From JBBQSN01 sp963825505 (GTDB lineage Bacteria; Actinomycetota; Actinomycetes; Actinomycetales; CAWJMD01), in NCBI GenBank assembly GCA_963825505.1, contig CAWGTL010000002.1:159616-223615 (forward strand): DNA of 64,000 bases, written 5' to 3'. The notes under the pieces are model-generated. The model worked only from the letters and a program-made list of their open reading frames with translations, ran no database searches and had not been told where the DNA came from. The first letter of the stretch is position 1. Each line of letters begins with the position of its first letter. This document shows, one piece after another, positions 8,397 to 17,039 of the stretch. The position numbers and the translations under genes were made by a program.

Positions 8397-9855
8397 CCAG
8401 CCGACGGACCGCTCCGTCGACGCGATCCGCGCCCGGCTCGCCGCGATGCGCGGGCGCGACCTGCCCACCCACGGCGGCCGTACCCTCGCCTACGTCTACG
8501 ACAGCGGGCTCGCCGAGGTCGACGCGCTGGCGGCCGAGACCGTCGCGGCCTTCGCCGGCACCAACGGCCTGGACCCCACAGCGTTCCCGAGCCTGGCGGC
8601 GATGGAGCGCGAGCTGGTCGCGTTCGCGGGCAGGCTGCTCGACGCGCCACCCGGACACGCCGGGTCGGTGACGTCCGGCGGCACCGAGTCGTGCCTGCTC
8701 GCGGTGGTCGCCGCCCGCGACGCGCGGCCGGACGTGGTGACGCCCGAGCTCGTGCTGCCCTCGACGGCGCACGCGGCGTTCCACAAGGCCGCGCACCTGT
8801 TCGGGCTGCGCACCGTCACGGTGCCGGTCGACCCCGAGACCTTCCGGGCCGATCCGGTGGCCACCGCCGCCGCGATCACCGATCGCACCGTGCTCGTCGT
8901 CGCCTCGGCGCCGTCGTACGCCCACGGCGTGGTCGACCCGGTGGCCGGGATCGCCGCTGCCGCAGCCGGTCGCGGAGTCCGCTGCCACGTCGACGCCTGC
9001 ATCGGCGGGTGGGTGCTGCCGTTCCTCGACGACGACCCGGAGCGCCCGGCGTGGTCGTTCGGGGTCGAGGGCGTCACGAGCATCTCGGTCGACCTGCACA
9101 AGTACGGCTACGCCCCCAAGGGCGCTTCGTTGCTGCTGCACCGCTCGCACGCGCTGCGCCGCACCCAGCTGTTCGCCTGGGCCGAGTGGCCCGGGTACAC
9201 GGTGGTCAACCCGACCCTGCAGTCCACCCGCCCGGGTGGACCGCTCGCCGGGGCGTGGGCCACCGTCCAGGCGATCGGGAGCGACGGCTACCGCAGGCTC
9301 GCGCGGACGGCGCGCGAGGCGACCCTCGGCGTCGCCGCCGCCGTCGACGACGTCGAGGGCCTGCACGTGGTCGCTCGTCCGGACTCGACCCTGCTCGCCG
9401 TCGGGACCGACGACCGGCTCGACGTGTTCACCCTCGCCGACGAGATGGCCTCTCGCGGGTGGTTCGTGCAGCCCCAGCTGCGGTTCGGGGCGATGGCGCC
9501 GACGTTGCACCTGTCGCTCAGCGCGGCCACGCCGGCCGACGAGCTGGTGCGCGACCTGGCCGCGGCGACCGAGGCGGCCCGCGCGTGCGGGCCCGTGCAG
9601 GTCGACCCGCAGGTCGCCGCCGTCGTCGCCGGGCTCGACCCCGCGGCGCTCGACGAGCAGGAGCTCGGGGGGCTGCTCGCCGCGGCCGGGCTCGCCGACG
9701 GCACCGGCATGCTGGCGCTGCCCGAGCGGATGGCGCCGGTGAACGCCCTGCTCGACGCCTGCCCGCCACCGGTGCGTGCTGCGCTCGTGGCGGCGGTGAT
9801 CGACCTGCTCGGCCGCACGACGGTGCCCGATGATGGCCCGGTGAGGCACCGATGA
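8386..9855 (+). CDS. PLP-dependent decarboxylase/lyase, sphingosine-phosphate-lyase-like
   Basis: A 489-residue fold-type I PLP enzyme. SVTSGGTESCLLAVV binds the cofactor phosphate, HVDACIGGWVLPF holds the pyridine-contacting Asp, and DLHKYGYAPKG contains the Schiff-base Lys. The HVDAC-GG and HKYGYAPKG combination is closest to sphingosine-1-phosphate lyases, though glutamate or tyrosine decarboxylase relatives are possible. About 85 C-terminal residues after the fold form an alanine-rich helical extension. The ATG at 8386 overlaps the transporter gene, and the stop overlaps the oxidoreductase start (ATGA). Confidence 0.82.
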   Translation: MHPDQPTDRSVDAIRARLAAMRGRDLPTHGGRTLAYVYDSGLAEVDALAAETVAAFAGTNGLDPTAFPSLAAMERELVAFAGRLLDAPPGHAGSVTSGGTESCLLAVVAARDARPDVVTPELVLPSTAHAAFHKAAHLFGLRTVTVPVDPETFRADPVATAAAITDRTVLVVASAPSYAHGVVDPVAGIAAAAAGRGVRCHVDACIGGWVLPFLDDDPERPAWSFGVEGVTSISVDLHKYGYAPKGASLLLHRSHALRRTQLFAWAEWPGYTVVNPTLQSTRPGGPLAGAWATVQAIGSDGYRRLARTAREATLGVAAAVDDVEGLHVVARPDSTLLAVGTDDRLDVFTLADEMASRGWFVQPQLRFGAMAPTLHLSLSAATPADELVRDLAAATEAARACGPVQVDPQVAAVVAGLDPAALDEQELGGLLAAAGLADGTGMLALPERMAPVNALLDACPPPVRAALVAAVIDLLGRTTVPDDGPVRHR

Positions 9856-10634
9856 GGCACGCGCTCAGCATCCCGCCGTTCACCGACGCCGCCACGGTGG
9901 TGCGGCTGGGTGTCGACGCCGAGTCGGCCGGCTGGGACGCGGTGTTCCTGTGGGACCACGTGCGCTGGCGGGTCGAGGTCGACCCCGACGTGCACGACCC
10001 GTGGGTGCTGCTCGGCGCGATCGCGTCCCGCACCGAGCGGGTCCTGCTCGGCACCCTGGTGACGCCGCTGTCGCGTCGGCGCCCGTCCACGCTCGCCAAG
10101 CAGCTCACCACCCTGGACCACCTGTCGATGGGACGGGCCGTGCTCGGCGTCGGGCTCGGCGAGCCGCCGGACCGCGACTTCTCCGACCTCGGCGACGAGG
10201 CCGACCCGCGCACCCGCGCGGCCATGCTCGACGAGTCGCTCGCCGTGCTCGACGGCCTGCTGCGCGGCGACCGGGTCGACCACGACGGCGAGCACTACAG
10301 CGTGCACACGCAGTTCAGGCCCGGCCCGCGGTCGTCACCGCGGCCCCGGATCTGGGTGGCGGGCGTGGCGCCGAACCGGCGTCCGCTGGAGCGGGCCCGG
10401 CGCTGGGACGGCGTCGTCCCGATCGGGGAGGGACTCACCCCCGGGGGCCTGCGGGCGTACGTCGGCGAGGACCTCCCCGTCGGTTGGGACGTCGTCGCCT
10501 CCGACGACGGCGAGCACAGCCCGCAGGAGTGGGCGGATGCCGGCGCGACCTGGCTGCTGCAGTCGGCCGACCCGGGCGAGACCGGCTGGGCCGAGGACCT
10601 CCACGCGCGGATCCGGCGCGGTCCGCCGCGGTGA
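9852..10634 (+). CDS. LLM class flavin-dependent oxidoreductase
   Basis: A 260-residue luciferase-like TIM-barrel protein. It opens RHALSIPPFTDAATVVRLGV with the usual WDAVFLWDH strand, and VLLGTLVTPLSRRRP, GRAVLGVGLG and IWVAGVAPNRRPLERARRWD in order. It is shorter than typical F420 or FMN luciferases (300-350 residues) but retains the core. Cofactor (FMNH2 or F420) and substrate are unknown. Its ATGA overlap with the PLP enzyme ties it to the same transcript. Confidence 0.85.
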   Translation: MRHALSIPPFTDAATVVRLGVDAESAGWDAVFLWDHVRWRVEVDPDVHDPWVLLGAIASRTERVLLGTLVTPLSRRRPSTLAKQLTTLDHLSMGRAVLGVGLGEPPDRDFSDLGDEADPRTRAAMLDESLAVLDGLLRGDRVDHDGEHYSVHTQFRPGPRSSPRPRIWVAGVAPNRRPLERARRWDGVVPIGEGLTPGGLRAYVGEDLPVGWDVVASDDGEHSPQEWADAGATWLLQSADPGETGWAEDLHARIRRGPPR

Positions 10635-10783
10635 TCGTCGCGGCGCCGGCGTGCGAACCGCGGGCGCCGGGGTCAGGACGGCCGCCGCGTCGGCCTTCGC
10701 CGCGCAGGGCCCGGCCTTCAGCGTGCTGTCCACGCACCTGCCCCATCCCGAGGTCGACCGGCTGCGGCTGCGGCTCCAGGTCC

Positions 10784-11443
10784 TCAGCCGCCCAGGAGCT
10801 GCTCGTGGCTGGAGCGGATGAACCAGCGCTCCCACTGCTCGGGCGACCACCCCCGGCGACCCACGAGGAGCATCCACACCTCGGGATGGTTGAGCGTCCA
10901 GAGCAGGTCCGTGGCGTGGTCGGTGTCCAGCCCGGGTCGCAGCGCCCCCTTGTCCGCGAGGCTCTCGACGATCGCCCGCTGGTTGTCCCAGAAGTCGGTC
11001 TGGATCAGCTCCCAGAGCGCCGCGACGTCGGCATCCGACGGAGCGGCGTCGCGGATCGCGGTGAGCATCGGCCCGATCCGCGTCTTGACCCGCCGCGCGC
11101 CTTCGGCCGCCATCACCAGCTGGCGCCGGGCGTCCGGCTCGGCCAGGACGGCGGCGTACCACGCGCGCGCCGCCACGGGTGCTGTGTCGACATCACCCTT
11201 GAGCACCAGGTCCCACGCGGCCCGCAGCAGCCCCGGTTTGCTGCCGAAGGCGTTGTAGGCGGTCTTCAGCGACACACCGGCCCGCTCCGCGACCGCCTCC
11301 ACGGAGGTCGCCGGGTAGCCGCCCTCGATGAACAGGTCCCGCGCCGCCTCGGCCAGCGCGGTCCGCCGCTCGGCGGCCCGTCGAGCGCGCAGCGCGGAGT
11401 CGTACCCGCGCGGGCTCTTGACATCCTCCGCCACCCGACGCAC
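10784..11443 (-). CDS. TetR/AcrR family transcriptional regulator
   Basis: A 219-residue TetR regulator. The HTH spans about residues 25-70: AAERRTALAEAARDLFIEGG, YPATSVEAVAERAGVS and LKTAYNAFGSKPGLL. The rest is an all-helical ligand and dimer domain. GTG start at 11443. It is divergent from the methyltransferase, and a perfect inverted repeat lies between them, so it probably represses itself and that gene. About 150 bp of non-coding sequence separates its stop from the LLM gene, with nothing recognisable in it. Confidence 0.9.
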   Translation of the reverse strand: MRRVAEDVKSPRGYDSALRARRAAERRTALAEAARDLFIEGGYPATSVEAVAERAGVSLKTAYNAFGSKPGLLRAAWDLVLKGDVDTAPVAARAWYAAVLAEPDARRQLVMAAEGARRVKTRIGPMLTAIRDAAPSDADVAALWELIQTDFWDNQRAIVESLADKGALRPGLDTDHATDLLWTLNHPEVWMLLVGRRGWSPEQWERWFIRSSHEQLLGG

Positions 11444-11458
11444 TCTACCGATGATTCG

Positions 11459-11475
11459 TTACACAGTCAGTGTAA
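11459..11475. promoter_or_regulatory. Probable TetR operator
   Basis: TTACACAGTCAGTGTAA: a perfect 6-bp inverted repeat (TTACAC/GTGTAA) around a 5-bp spacer, 16 bp upstream of the TetR start and about 20 bp upstream of the methyltransferase start. Symmetry, length and position fit a TetR-dimer operator that blocks both promoters. Binding is inferred. Confidence 0.7.
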
Positions 11476-11493
11476 TGAACTGGTAGGAGGTGC

Positions 11494-12384
11494 GTGGTGG
11501 CGATCGGGACGACACGGGGAGCGCAAGGTGAGCAGGTTCGCGAGCGGGTGCACGCCGCCTGGGGGTCGGTGGCCGCAGCGTGGGGACGGCACGCCGAGGA
11601 GGTCGAGGAACGGGCCGCTGCGCTGACCGCAGCGATGGTCCGGGCCGTCGACCCGGCGCCCGGTGACGTCGTGCTCGAGCTCGCCTGCGGCGCGGGCGGC
11701 CTCGGCCTCTCGCTCGCCGACCGGGTGGCGCCCGGCGGTCGGGTGGTCCTGTCCGACGTCGCCCCGCCGATGGTGGAGGTCGCCGCAGGTCGAGCAGCCG
11801 CGCGCCGGGCCGGCGACGGCGCGGCCGTCGAGGTCGACGCCCGGGTGCTGGACCTGGAGGAGATCGATCTCCCCGCGTCGTCCGTCGACGTCGTGGTCTG
11901 CCGCGAGGGGCTGATGTTCGCGTTCGACCCCGCCCAGGCCGCCCGGGAGATCGTCCGGGTGCTGCGGCCCGGCGGGCGGATCGCGGTGTCCGTCTGGGGG
12001 TCCCGGGCGGCGAACCCCTGGCTCGGTGTGCTGGCCGACGCGGTCCAGGACCAGCTCGGCACGCCGGTCCCCCCACCGGGCGTCCCGGGTCCGTTCTCCC
12101 TCGGCGACCCCGGCGCGCTCGCCGCGGTCCTCACCGGCGCCGGCCTCGAGCAGGTCCGGGTGGTCGACCTGCCCCTCCCCACGCACGACGCGTCGTTCGA
12201 GGAGTACTGGCGGCTGCGCACCGAGCTCGCCGGGCCGCTCCGGACGCTGCTCGCGGGCCTCACCCCCGAGCAGCTCGCCGCCACCCGCGAGACCGTGAGG
12301 AACCGGCTGGGACGCCACCTCACCACCGCAGGTCTCGTGGTTCCCGGCCTGGTGCACCTCGCCACGGCGCGACGGCCCGGCTGA
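11494..12384 (+). CDS. Class I SAM-dependent methyltransferase
   Basis: A Rossmann-fold methyltransferase of about 295 residues. Motif I is VLELACGAGGLGLSLAD (about residues 60-76), motif II region VVLSDVAPPMVE, post-I VLDLEEIDLP, and VLRPGGRIAVSVWG before the last strands. This is the UbiE/COQ5-like subgroup with unknown acceptor. AGGAGG at 11485-11490 fits a start at the second GTG (11497) slightly better than the first (11494). It is divergent from TetR and probably its target. Confidence 0.85.
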   Translation: MVAIGTTRGAQGEQVRERVHAAWGSVAAAWGRHAEEVEERAAALTAAMVRAVDPAPGDVVLELACGAGGLGLSLADRVAPGGRVVLSDVAPPMVEVAAGRAAARRAGDGAAVEVDARVLDLEEIDLPASSVDVVVCREGLMFAFDPAQAAREIVRVLRPGGRIAVSVWGSRAANPWLGVLADAVQDQLGTPVPPPGVPGPFSLGDPGALAAVLTGAGLEQVRVVDLPLPTHDASFEEYWRLRTELAGPLRTLLAGLTPEQLAATRETVRNRLGRHLTTAGLVVPGLVHLATARRPG

Positions 12385-12408
12385 CCGAGCACGATGGTGG
12401 GCCCCCGA

Positions 12409-13659
12409 TCAGGAGGGCAGCAGGTCGTTGAGGGGGACGTCCGGGTCGGCCAGGCGGTCGGCGTCGACGGCCGCGCCGGACCCGATCAGCGCCTTGATGT
12501 CGTCCGTGACGTCCCAGACGTTGACGTTCATCCCCGCGACCACGCGTCCGTCCCGGGTCCAGAACGCGATCAGCTCACGGCCCTCGACGTCGCCACGCAC
12601 CACCAGGTCGTCCCGTTCGGGGTCGGCGAAGCCGGTGTACTCCATGCCGAGGTCGTACTGGTCGGAGTAGAAGTACGGCAGCCGGTCGTAGGTGTCGGGG
12701 CCGCCGAGCACCGCGGCGGCCACCGTCGCCGGCTGGTTCAGCGCGTTGGCCCAGTGCTCCACGCGCACCCGGCGTCCGAGCGCGGGGTTCTCGGCGTTGG
12801 CGAGGTCGCCGACGGCGAACACCCGCGGGTCGCTGGTACGGCCCTGGGCGTCGACCAGCACGCCGTCCTCGACCTCCAGCCCCGCCTCCTGCGCCAGCCG
12901 CGTCGCGGGGACGACGCCCACGCCCACCACCACGACGTCGGCGGGGAGCACCTCGCCGTCCGCGAGCTCGACACCGGTGACCCGGCCGTCCTCGCCGCGC
13001 AGCGCCGCCACCTGGACGCCGAGGCGCAGGTCGACGCCGTGATCGCGGTGCAGGTCGGCGAACACCGCGGCCATCCGGCGCCCGAGCACCCGCAGCAGCG
13101 GCAGGTCCGCCGACTCCAGGACGGTGACGTCCGCCCCCGCACCGCGCGCCGCGGCCGCCGTCTCCAGGCCGATCCAGCCGGCGCCCACGACCACGACCCG
13201 CGCCTGGGAGTCGAACGCGTCGCGCAGGGCCTCGGAGTCCTCCACGGTGCGCAGCGTGCGGACGCCCTCCAGGTCGGCGCCCGGCAGGGGCAGCCGCCGA
13301 GGGGTGGCCCCGGTGGCCAGCACCAGGCGGTCGTAGGGCAGCTGGTCGCCGCCCGCCAGGGTGACGGTGCCCGCGGCGAGGTCGAGCGACTCCGCCTCCT
13401 GGCCGAGCCGCAGGTCGACCCGGTGCTCGTCGTACCAGGAGCGGTCGTGCACCTCGAACGAGGACCGGTCGTCGTCGCCCTTGAGGTAACCCTTCGACAG
13501 CGCCGGACGTTCGTAGGGCAGGTGCTCCTCATTGCCCACGAGCACGAGCGAGCCCTCGAACCCCTTGTCGCGCAACGCCTCCACCGTCTTCGCGCCGGCG
13601 AGACCGGCTCCGACCACGACGATCCGCGCGGGTGCGTCCATCTCCTGCTCCTCCGACAT
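12409..13659 (-). CDS. FAD-dependent ferredoxin reductase-like oxidoreductase
   Basis: A 416-residue two-dinucleotide-fold flavoprotein. The FAD-binding GAGLAGAKTVEALRD is at about residues 17-31, the NAD-binding VVVGAGWIGLETAAAARG near 155, FAVGDLANAEN near 285, and a C-terminal reductase domain ends the protein. This is the BphA4/ThcD family, which passes electrons from NADH to a [2Fe-2S] ferredoxin serving a P450 or oxygenase. No ferredoxin or oxygenase gene is adjacent. It starts 4 bp after the DUF427 stop, so the two are co-transcribed. Confidence 0.9.
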   Translation of the reverse strand: MSEEQEMDAPARIVVVGAGLAGAKTVEALRDKGFEGSLVLVGNEEHLPYERPALSKGYLKGDDDRSSFEVHDRSWYDEHRVDLRLGQEAESLDLAAGTVTLAGGDQLPYDRLVLATGATPRRLPLPGADLEGVRTLRTVEDSEALRDAFDSQARVVVVGAGWIGLETAAAARGAGADVTVLESADLPLLRVLGRRMAAVFADLHRDHGVDLRLGVQVAALRGEDGRVTGVELADGEVLPADVVVVGVGVVPATRLAQEAGLEVEDGVLVDAQGRTSDPRVFAVGDLANAENPALGRRVRVEHWANALNQPATVAAAVLGGPDTYDRLPYFYSDQYDLGMEYTGFADPERDDLVVRGDVEGRELIAFWTRDGRVVAGMNVNVWDVTDDIKALIGSGAAVDADRLADPDVPLNDLLPS

Positions 13660-13663
13660 CAGG

Positions 13664-14155
13664 TCACCAGCCCCAGGTGCCCGGGGCGCCTTTGAACGGG
13701 CCGACGACGCGGGAGGTGATCCACCCGCCGTAGAAGCCGCCGTCCTGCGGCTGCACCGTCTCGCCGGCGACGGAGCACGAGTCCATCCGGCCCGGGTACA
13801 GCGCGACGTGGTCGCGGAGCACCTCGAAACCGCGTGACGGGCTCGGGTAGGTCCACGCCGCGCGGGCCGCCACCTGGTCGCCCCCGACCACGTCGAGGTA
13901 GCCGGCCTGGCCCTTGAACTCGCACCACGACGACCCGTCGGCGTCGCGCAGCGCCCCCACCGTGAAGGCCGCGCGCGGCAGGTAGAAGGCCGGCGGGTGA
14001 CTGGTCTCCAGCACGCGCAGCGCCCTGGTCGTCCGGGCCACCTCGACGCCGCCGAGCCGCACCACCACCTCGTCGTCGGTGGTCTCGACGCGCGGTGGCC
14101 GCGGGTAGTCCCAGACCGACTCCTGGCCGGGTCCCGGCTGCTCCCGACGCGTCAC
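13664..14155 (-). CDS. DUF427 domain protein
   Basis: A 163-residue protein of the DUF427 family. The segment VARTTRALRVLETSHPPAFY followed by LPRAAF and WCEFKGQAGYLDV is the family core, and AWTYPSPSRGFEVLRDHVALYPG the second part. Proteins of this family form a compact beta-fold of unproven function. GTG start at 14155. It is the first gene of a pair with the ferredoxin-reductase-like flavoprotein, which suggests a redox-linked role (inference). Confidence 0.85.
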   Translation of the reverse strand: MTRREQPGPGQESVWDYPRPPRVETTDDEVVVRLGGVEVARTTRALRVLETSHPPAFYLPRAAFTVGALRDADGSSWCEFKGQAGYLDVVGGDQVAARAAWTYPSPSRGFEVLRDHVALYPGRMDSCSVAGETVQPQDGGFYGGWITSRVVGPFKGAPGTWGW

Positions 14156-14218
14156 GCCCTCATCCTCCGCCTCGCCGACCCGAACCGCGAGACATCCACG
14201 AGACAGGGCACGAACGGC

Positions 14219-15907
14219 TCAGGTCGCCGGCTGGAAGCTGGCCACGACCTGCTCGTGCACCGGGAGCAGGTCCTCCCACTGCGACGCCGGCACCGACCAG
14301 TAGAGCGCGTACGCCTGGTCGGGGGCGGTGACGACGTTGCGGTTGAGCACCCGGGTGCCCTGGTCCTCGCCGAACACGAACTGCCAGTCGGCGGCCTCCC
14401 AGCCACGGAACTCGACGGCCTCGATCTCGCCGACGCGCTCGTAGTTCTCCAGGCGCTCGGCGACGGAGGGCTCCTGCTGCTGCCAGTCGGCGACGGGGTC
14501 GTCAGCGGGGTCGTCGGTCTGGTCGACGAGCAGGTACGCCGACGAGTCGGGGTCGCGCAGGTACACCCGCGGACCCTCGCGCTCGGCCTGCCAGCCCGCC
14601 GGCACCGCGACGCTGAACCCGGTGGGGTCGGTCCACACCTCGAAACCGTCCGGCACCGCGGCCTGCGCCGGCGTGGTCTGCGCGGGGGCCGAGGACGCCT
14701 GCGACCCACCGCCCTCGGACGGCGCGGGCTCGGACGCCCCGGCGTCGGACGACGGCTCCGTCGCGGACGGCGACGCCCCCGCGTCCGGCGTCCGGTCGTC
14801 CCCCCCGGGGTTCCACAGCACGACCGCGAGCGCCACGAGGGCGCCCGCGAGCAGCGCGGCCAGGGGGACGAGCCACCGGCGCCTGGGCCCGACCCGTTCT
14901 GTCCCGTCAGCGCCCGGGGTCGGGACGGCGACGTCGCTGCGGCCCGCCTCGGTGGGCCCGGGCAGCGGGACGGGGACGGGCGGCCCAGCCGCAGGCGACG
15001 GCGCGACGGCCGGCATCGCGGCCGTGTCGGTGAGCGGCGTGAGCACCGCCTGCAGCAGCTCCCGCACGGTCGCGGCGTCCAGCCGGTCGGCGGGGTCCTT
15101 GCGCAGCAGCCCCTCCAGCGCCGGCGCGAGCGGCCCGGCGTGCGGGGCCGGTGGCGCGTCCTCGGTGATGACGGCGGTCAGCGTGGCCAGGGCGTTGTCG
15201 CGCTCGAACGGCGAGCGTCCCTCGAGCGCGGTCCACAACGTGATCCCGAGCGACCACAGGTCGGACGCCGCCGAGGCCGGCTTGCCGTGGGCGCGCTCGG
15301 GGGCGACGTACGCCGGCGACCCCATCACCATCCCGGTGGAGGTCAGCGTCGAGTCGCCGTCGAAGTGGGCGATGCCGAAGTCGCCGAGCACGGCCCGCCC
15401 GCCGCTGGTGCCGCTGCGGAACATGACGTTCCCGGGCTTGACGTCGCGGTGCAGGATCCCGGCCGCGTGCGCCGCGGCGAGCCCGGCCAGCAGGTCGACA
15501 CCGATCGCGGCGACCTCGTCCGGGGGCAGCATCCCCCGCTCGGTGACGACGTCGTGCAGCGTGCGCGGAGGCAGCGCCTCCATCACGATCCAGGGTCGGC
15601 CGTCCTCCTCCACGACGTCGAAGATCGCCACCGCGCCGTCGGCGGAGATCCGGGCCGCGGTGCGCGCCTCGCGCATCGTCCGGGCGCGCAGGGCCTCGCG
15701 CTCCGCGGCGTCGACGCCGGGTGGGGGGATGACCTCCTTGACGGCGACGGGACGCTGCAGCACCTCGTCGCGGCCGGCCCAGACGACGCCCATCCCGCCC
15801 CGGCCGAGCACCTGGGCGAGCCGGTACCGACCGCCGACGAGGCGGCCGTCAGCGGGGGGAACCACGCCCGGAGACGGCTCGGAGGGCGCAGGGGGGTCCG
15901 CAGGCAT
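14219..15907 (-). CDS. Membrane Ser/Thr protein kinase with extracellular domain
   Basis: A 562-residue Hanks-type kinase. The glycine loop VLGRGGMGVVWAG (about residues 33-45), ATP-binding Lys in PVAVKEVIPP, catalytic HRDVKPGN, LGDFGIAH and VAPER are all present, so it should be active. A Pro/Ala-rich juxtamembrane stretch, one membrane segment (LVPLAALLAGALVALAVVLW) and a Ser/Pro-rich linker precede an extracellular domain of about 150 residues with no PASTA repeat. That domain reads GFEVWTDPTGFSVAVPAGWQ near its start. ATG at 15907. It is separate from the pknA/pknB operon; its signal and substrates are unknown. Confidence 0.88.
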   Translation of the reverse strand: MPADPPAPSEPSPGVVPPADGRLVGGRYRLAQVLGRGGMGVVWAGRDEVLQRPVAVKEVIPPPGVDAAEREALRARTMREARTAARISADGAVAIFDVVEEDGRPWIVMEALPPRTLHDVVTERGMLPPDEVAAIGVDLLAGLAAAHAAGILHRDVKPGNVMFRSGTSGGRAVLGDFGIAHFDGDSTLTSTGMVMGSPAYVAPERAHGKPASAASDLWSLGITLWTALEGRSPFERDNALATLTAVITEDAPPAPHAGPLAPALEGLLRKDPADRLDAATVRELLQAVLTPLTDTAAMPAVAPSPAAGPPVPVPLPGPTEAGRSDVAVPTPGADGTERVGPRRRWLVPLAALLAGALVALAVVLWNPGGDDRTPDAGASPSATEPSSDAGASEPAPSEGGGSQASSAPAQTTPAQAAVPDGFEVWTDPTGFSVAVPAGWQAEREGPRVYLRDPDSSAYLLVDQTDDPADDPVADWQQQEPSVAERLENYERVGEIEAVEFRGWEAADWQFVFGEDQGTRVLNRNVVTAPDQAYALYWSVPASQWEDLLPVHEQVVASFQPAT

Positions 15908-15965
15908 CCGGTCGACGTTAGCCGGGCGCGGTCGGGCCCGCCTCCGGGACCGCCCTGCTCGGGGT

Positions 15966-17039
15966 TCAGGGGGCGGAGCGCCGCACCTGCTCGGCCCGAG
16001 GGCCGGGGAGCAGGTCGCGCCACCGCGTGGTCGCCGCGGCCCGGGCCTGCTCGGTGAGGCGCCCGTTCACGCGCAGCCGCGCCAGTCCGCCGTCCGGGAA
16101 GACGTCGAGCCGGACGTGGGTCACCTCGCGGTCGGAGGGCACCAGGAACCGGTGCCGCGTGTCGGGTTGCAGCCGGGTGCGTGCCAGCAGCTCGGTCTCC
16201 GGGGCGTGCTCGTCCAGGGTGCCGCCGCGGTCGTCCAGACCGGTGAGCGTGACCCACCCGGCCGCGTTGCCCACGAAGTACGAGGTGTCGACCTCGACGT
16301 GGTCGACCGTGGCCCGGCCGGCCAGCCGCACGGTGACGTGGTCGTGGCCGCCGTCGCGGCGGCGCGCGTTCTCCCAGCCCTCGCCCATGGTGCGGGCCCG
16401 TCCGGGCAGCAGCAGGTTCAGCGGCGAGGAGTAGAACTGGTTCGAGCAGTCGACGACGTCGCCGCCGTTCTCGACCGCGGCCAGGTCGATCGTGCCGTCG
16501 AGGAACCGCGGGTCGGGCACCGGTTCGCCGTGGACGCGGAACCGCGCGACCCCGCCGTCGGGGTAGATCGTCAGGCGCACGTGCGTGAACGGCCGCGGGT
16601 CGTCGACGGGGAAGGCGTTGCGGGCGTCGCCCACCAGCGGCGAGCGCTCGACCAGCGTCTCCCAGGACGCCGCCAGCAGCTCCGCGGGTGAGGGGTGACC
16701 CTCCAGGCCCGTCCCCTCGACGGAGGCGGACGGCGGGTAGTTGCCGGTGAACCAGGACGTGTCGACCACGACCCCCCGCACGACGCCGGGAACCCCCAGG
16801 CGGACGATCGCGAAGTCGTGCCCGGGCTCGCGCCGGCGCCGGGTCTCCCAGCCGTCGTACACCTTGCCCTTGTTGCCGAAGTCGCCCGGGGAGAAGGAGG
16901 GTGCCTCGGGCCTGATCAGGTTCTCGCGCTCGGCGAAGAGCTCGTCGTTGGCGTGCACCACGCCGGCCGCGAGCGCGCGCGAGGCGAGGTCGGGCAGTCG
17001 GGTGAAGGCGTGGTCCGGGGTCGCGCCGTCCGGGGTCAT
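15966..17039 (-). CDS. alc: Allantoicase
   Basis: A 357-residue allantoicase, which hydrolyses allantoate to ureidoglycolate and urea. It is an internal duplication of two beta-domains: the first contains DFGNKGKVYDGWETRRRREP and FAIVRLG, the second MGEGWENARRRDGG and HVTVRLAG. Each has the family's VDTSWFTGN / VDTSYFVGN strand and HVRL..YPDGG / HVRL..FPDGG strand. The ATG at 17039 overlaps the allantoinase TGA (ATGA). It is the last gene of the purine-degradation run. Confidence 0.93.
   Translation of the reverse strand: MTPDGATPDHAFTRLPDLASRALAAGVVHANDELFAERENLIRPEAPSFSPGDFGNKGKVYDGWETRRRREPGHDFAIVRLGVPGVVRGVVVDTSWFTGNYPPSASVEGTGLEGHPSPAELLAASWETLVERSPLVGDARNAFPVDDPRPFTHVRLTIYPDGGVARFRVHGEPVPDPRFLDGTIDLAAVENGGDVVDCSNQFYSSPLNLLLPGRARTMGEGWENARRRDGGHDHVTVRLAGRATVDHVEVDTSYFVGNAAGWVTLTGLDDRGGTLDEHAPETELLARTRLQPDTRHRFLVPSDREVTHVRLDVFPDGGLARLRVNGRLTEQARAAATTRWRDLLPGPRAEQVRRSAP

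Noticed and set aside
10635..10783. Short frames between the LLM oxidoreductase and TetR genes
   Set aside because: No domain, no plausible ribosome site; taken as non-coding.
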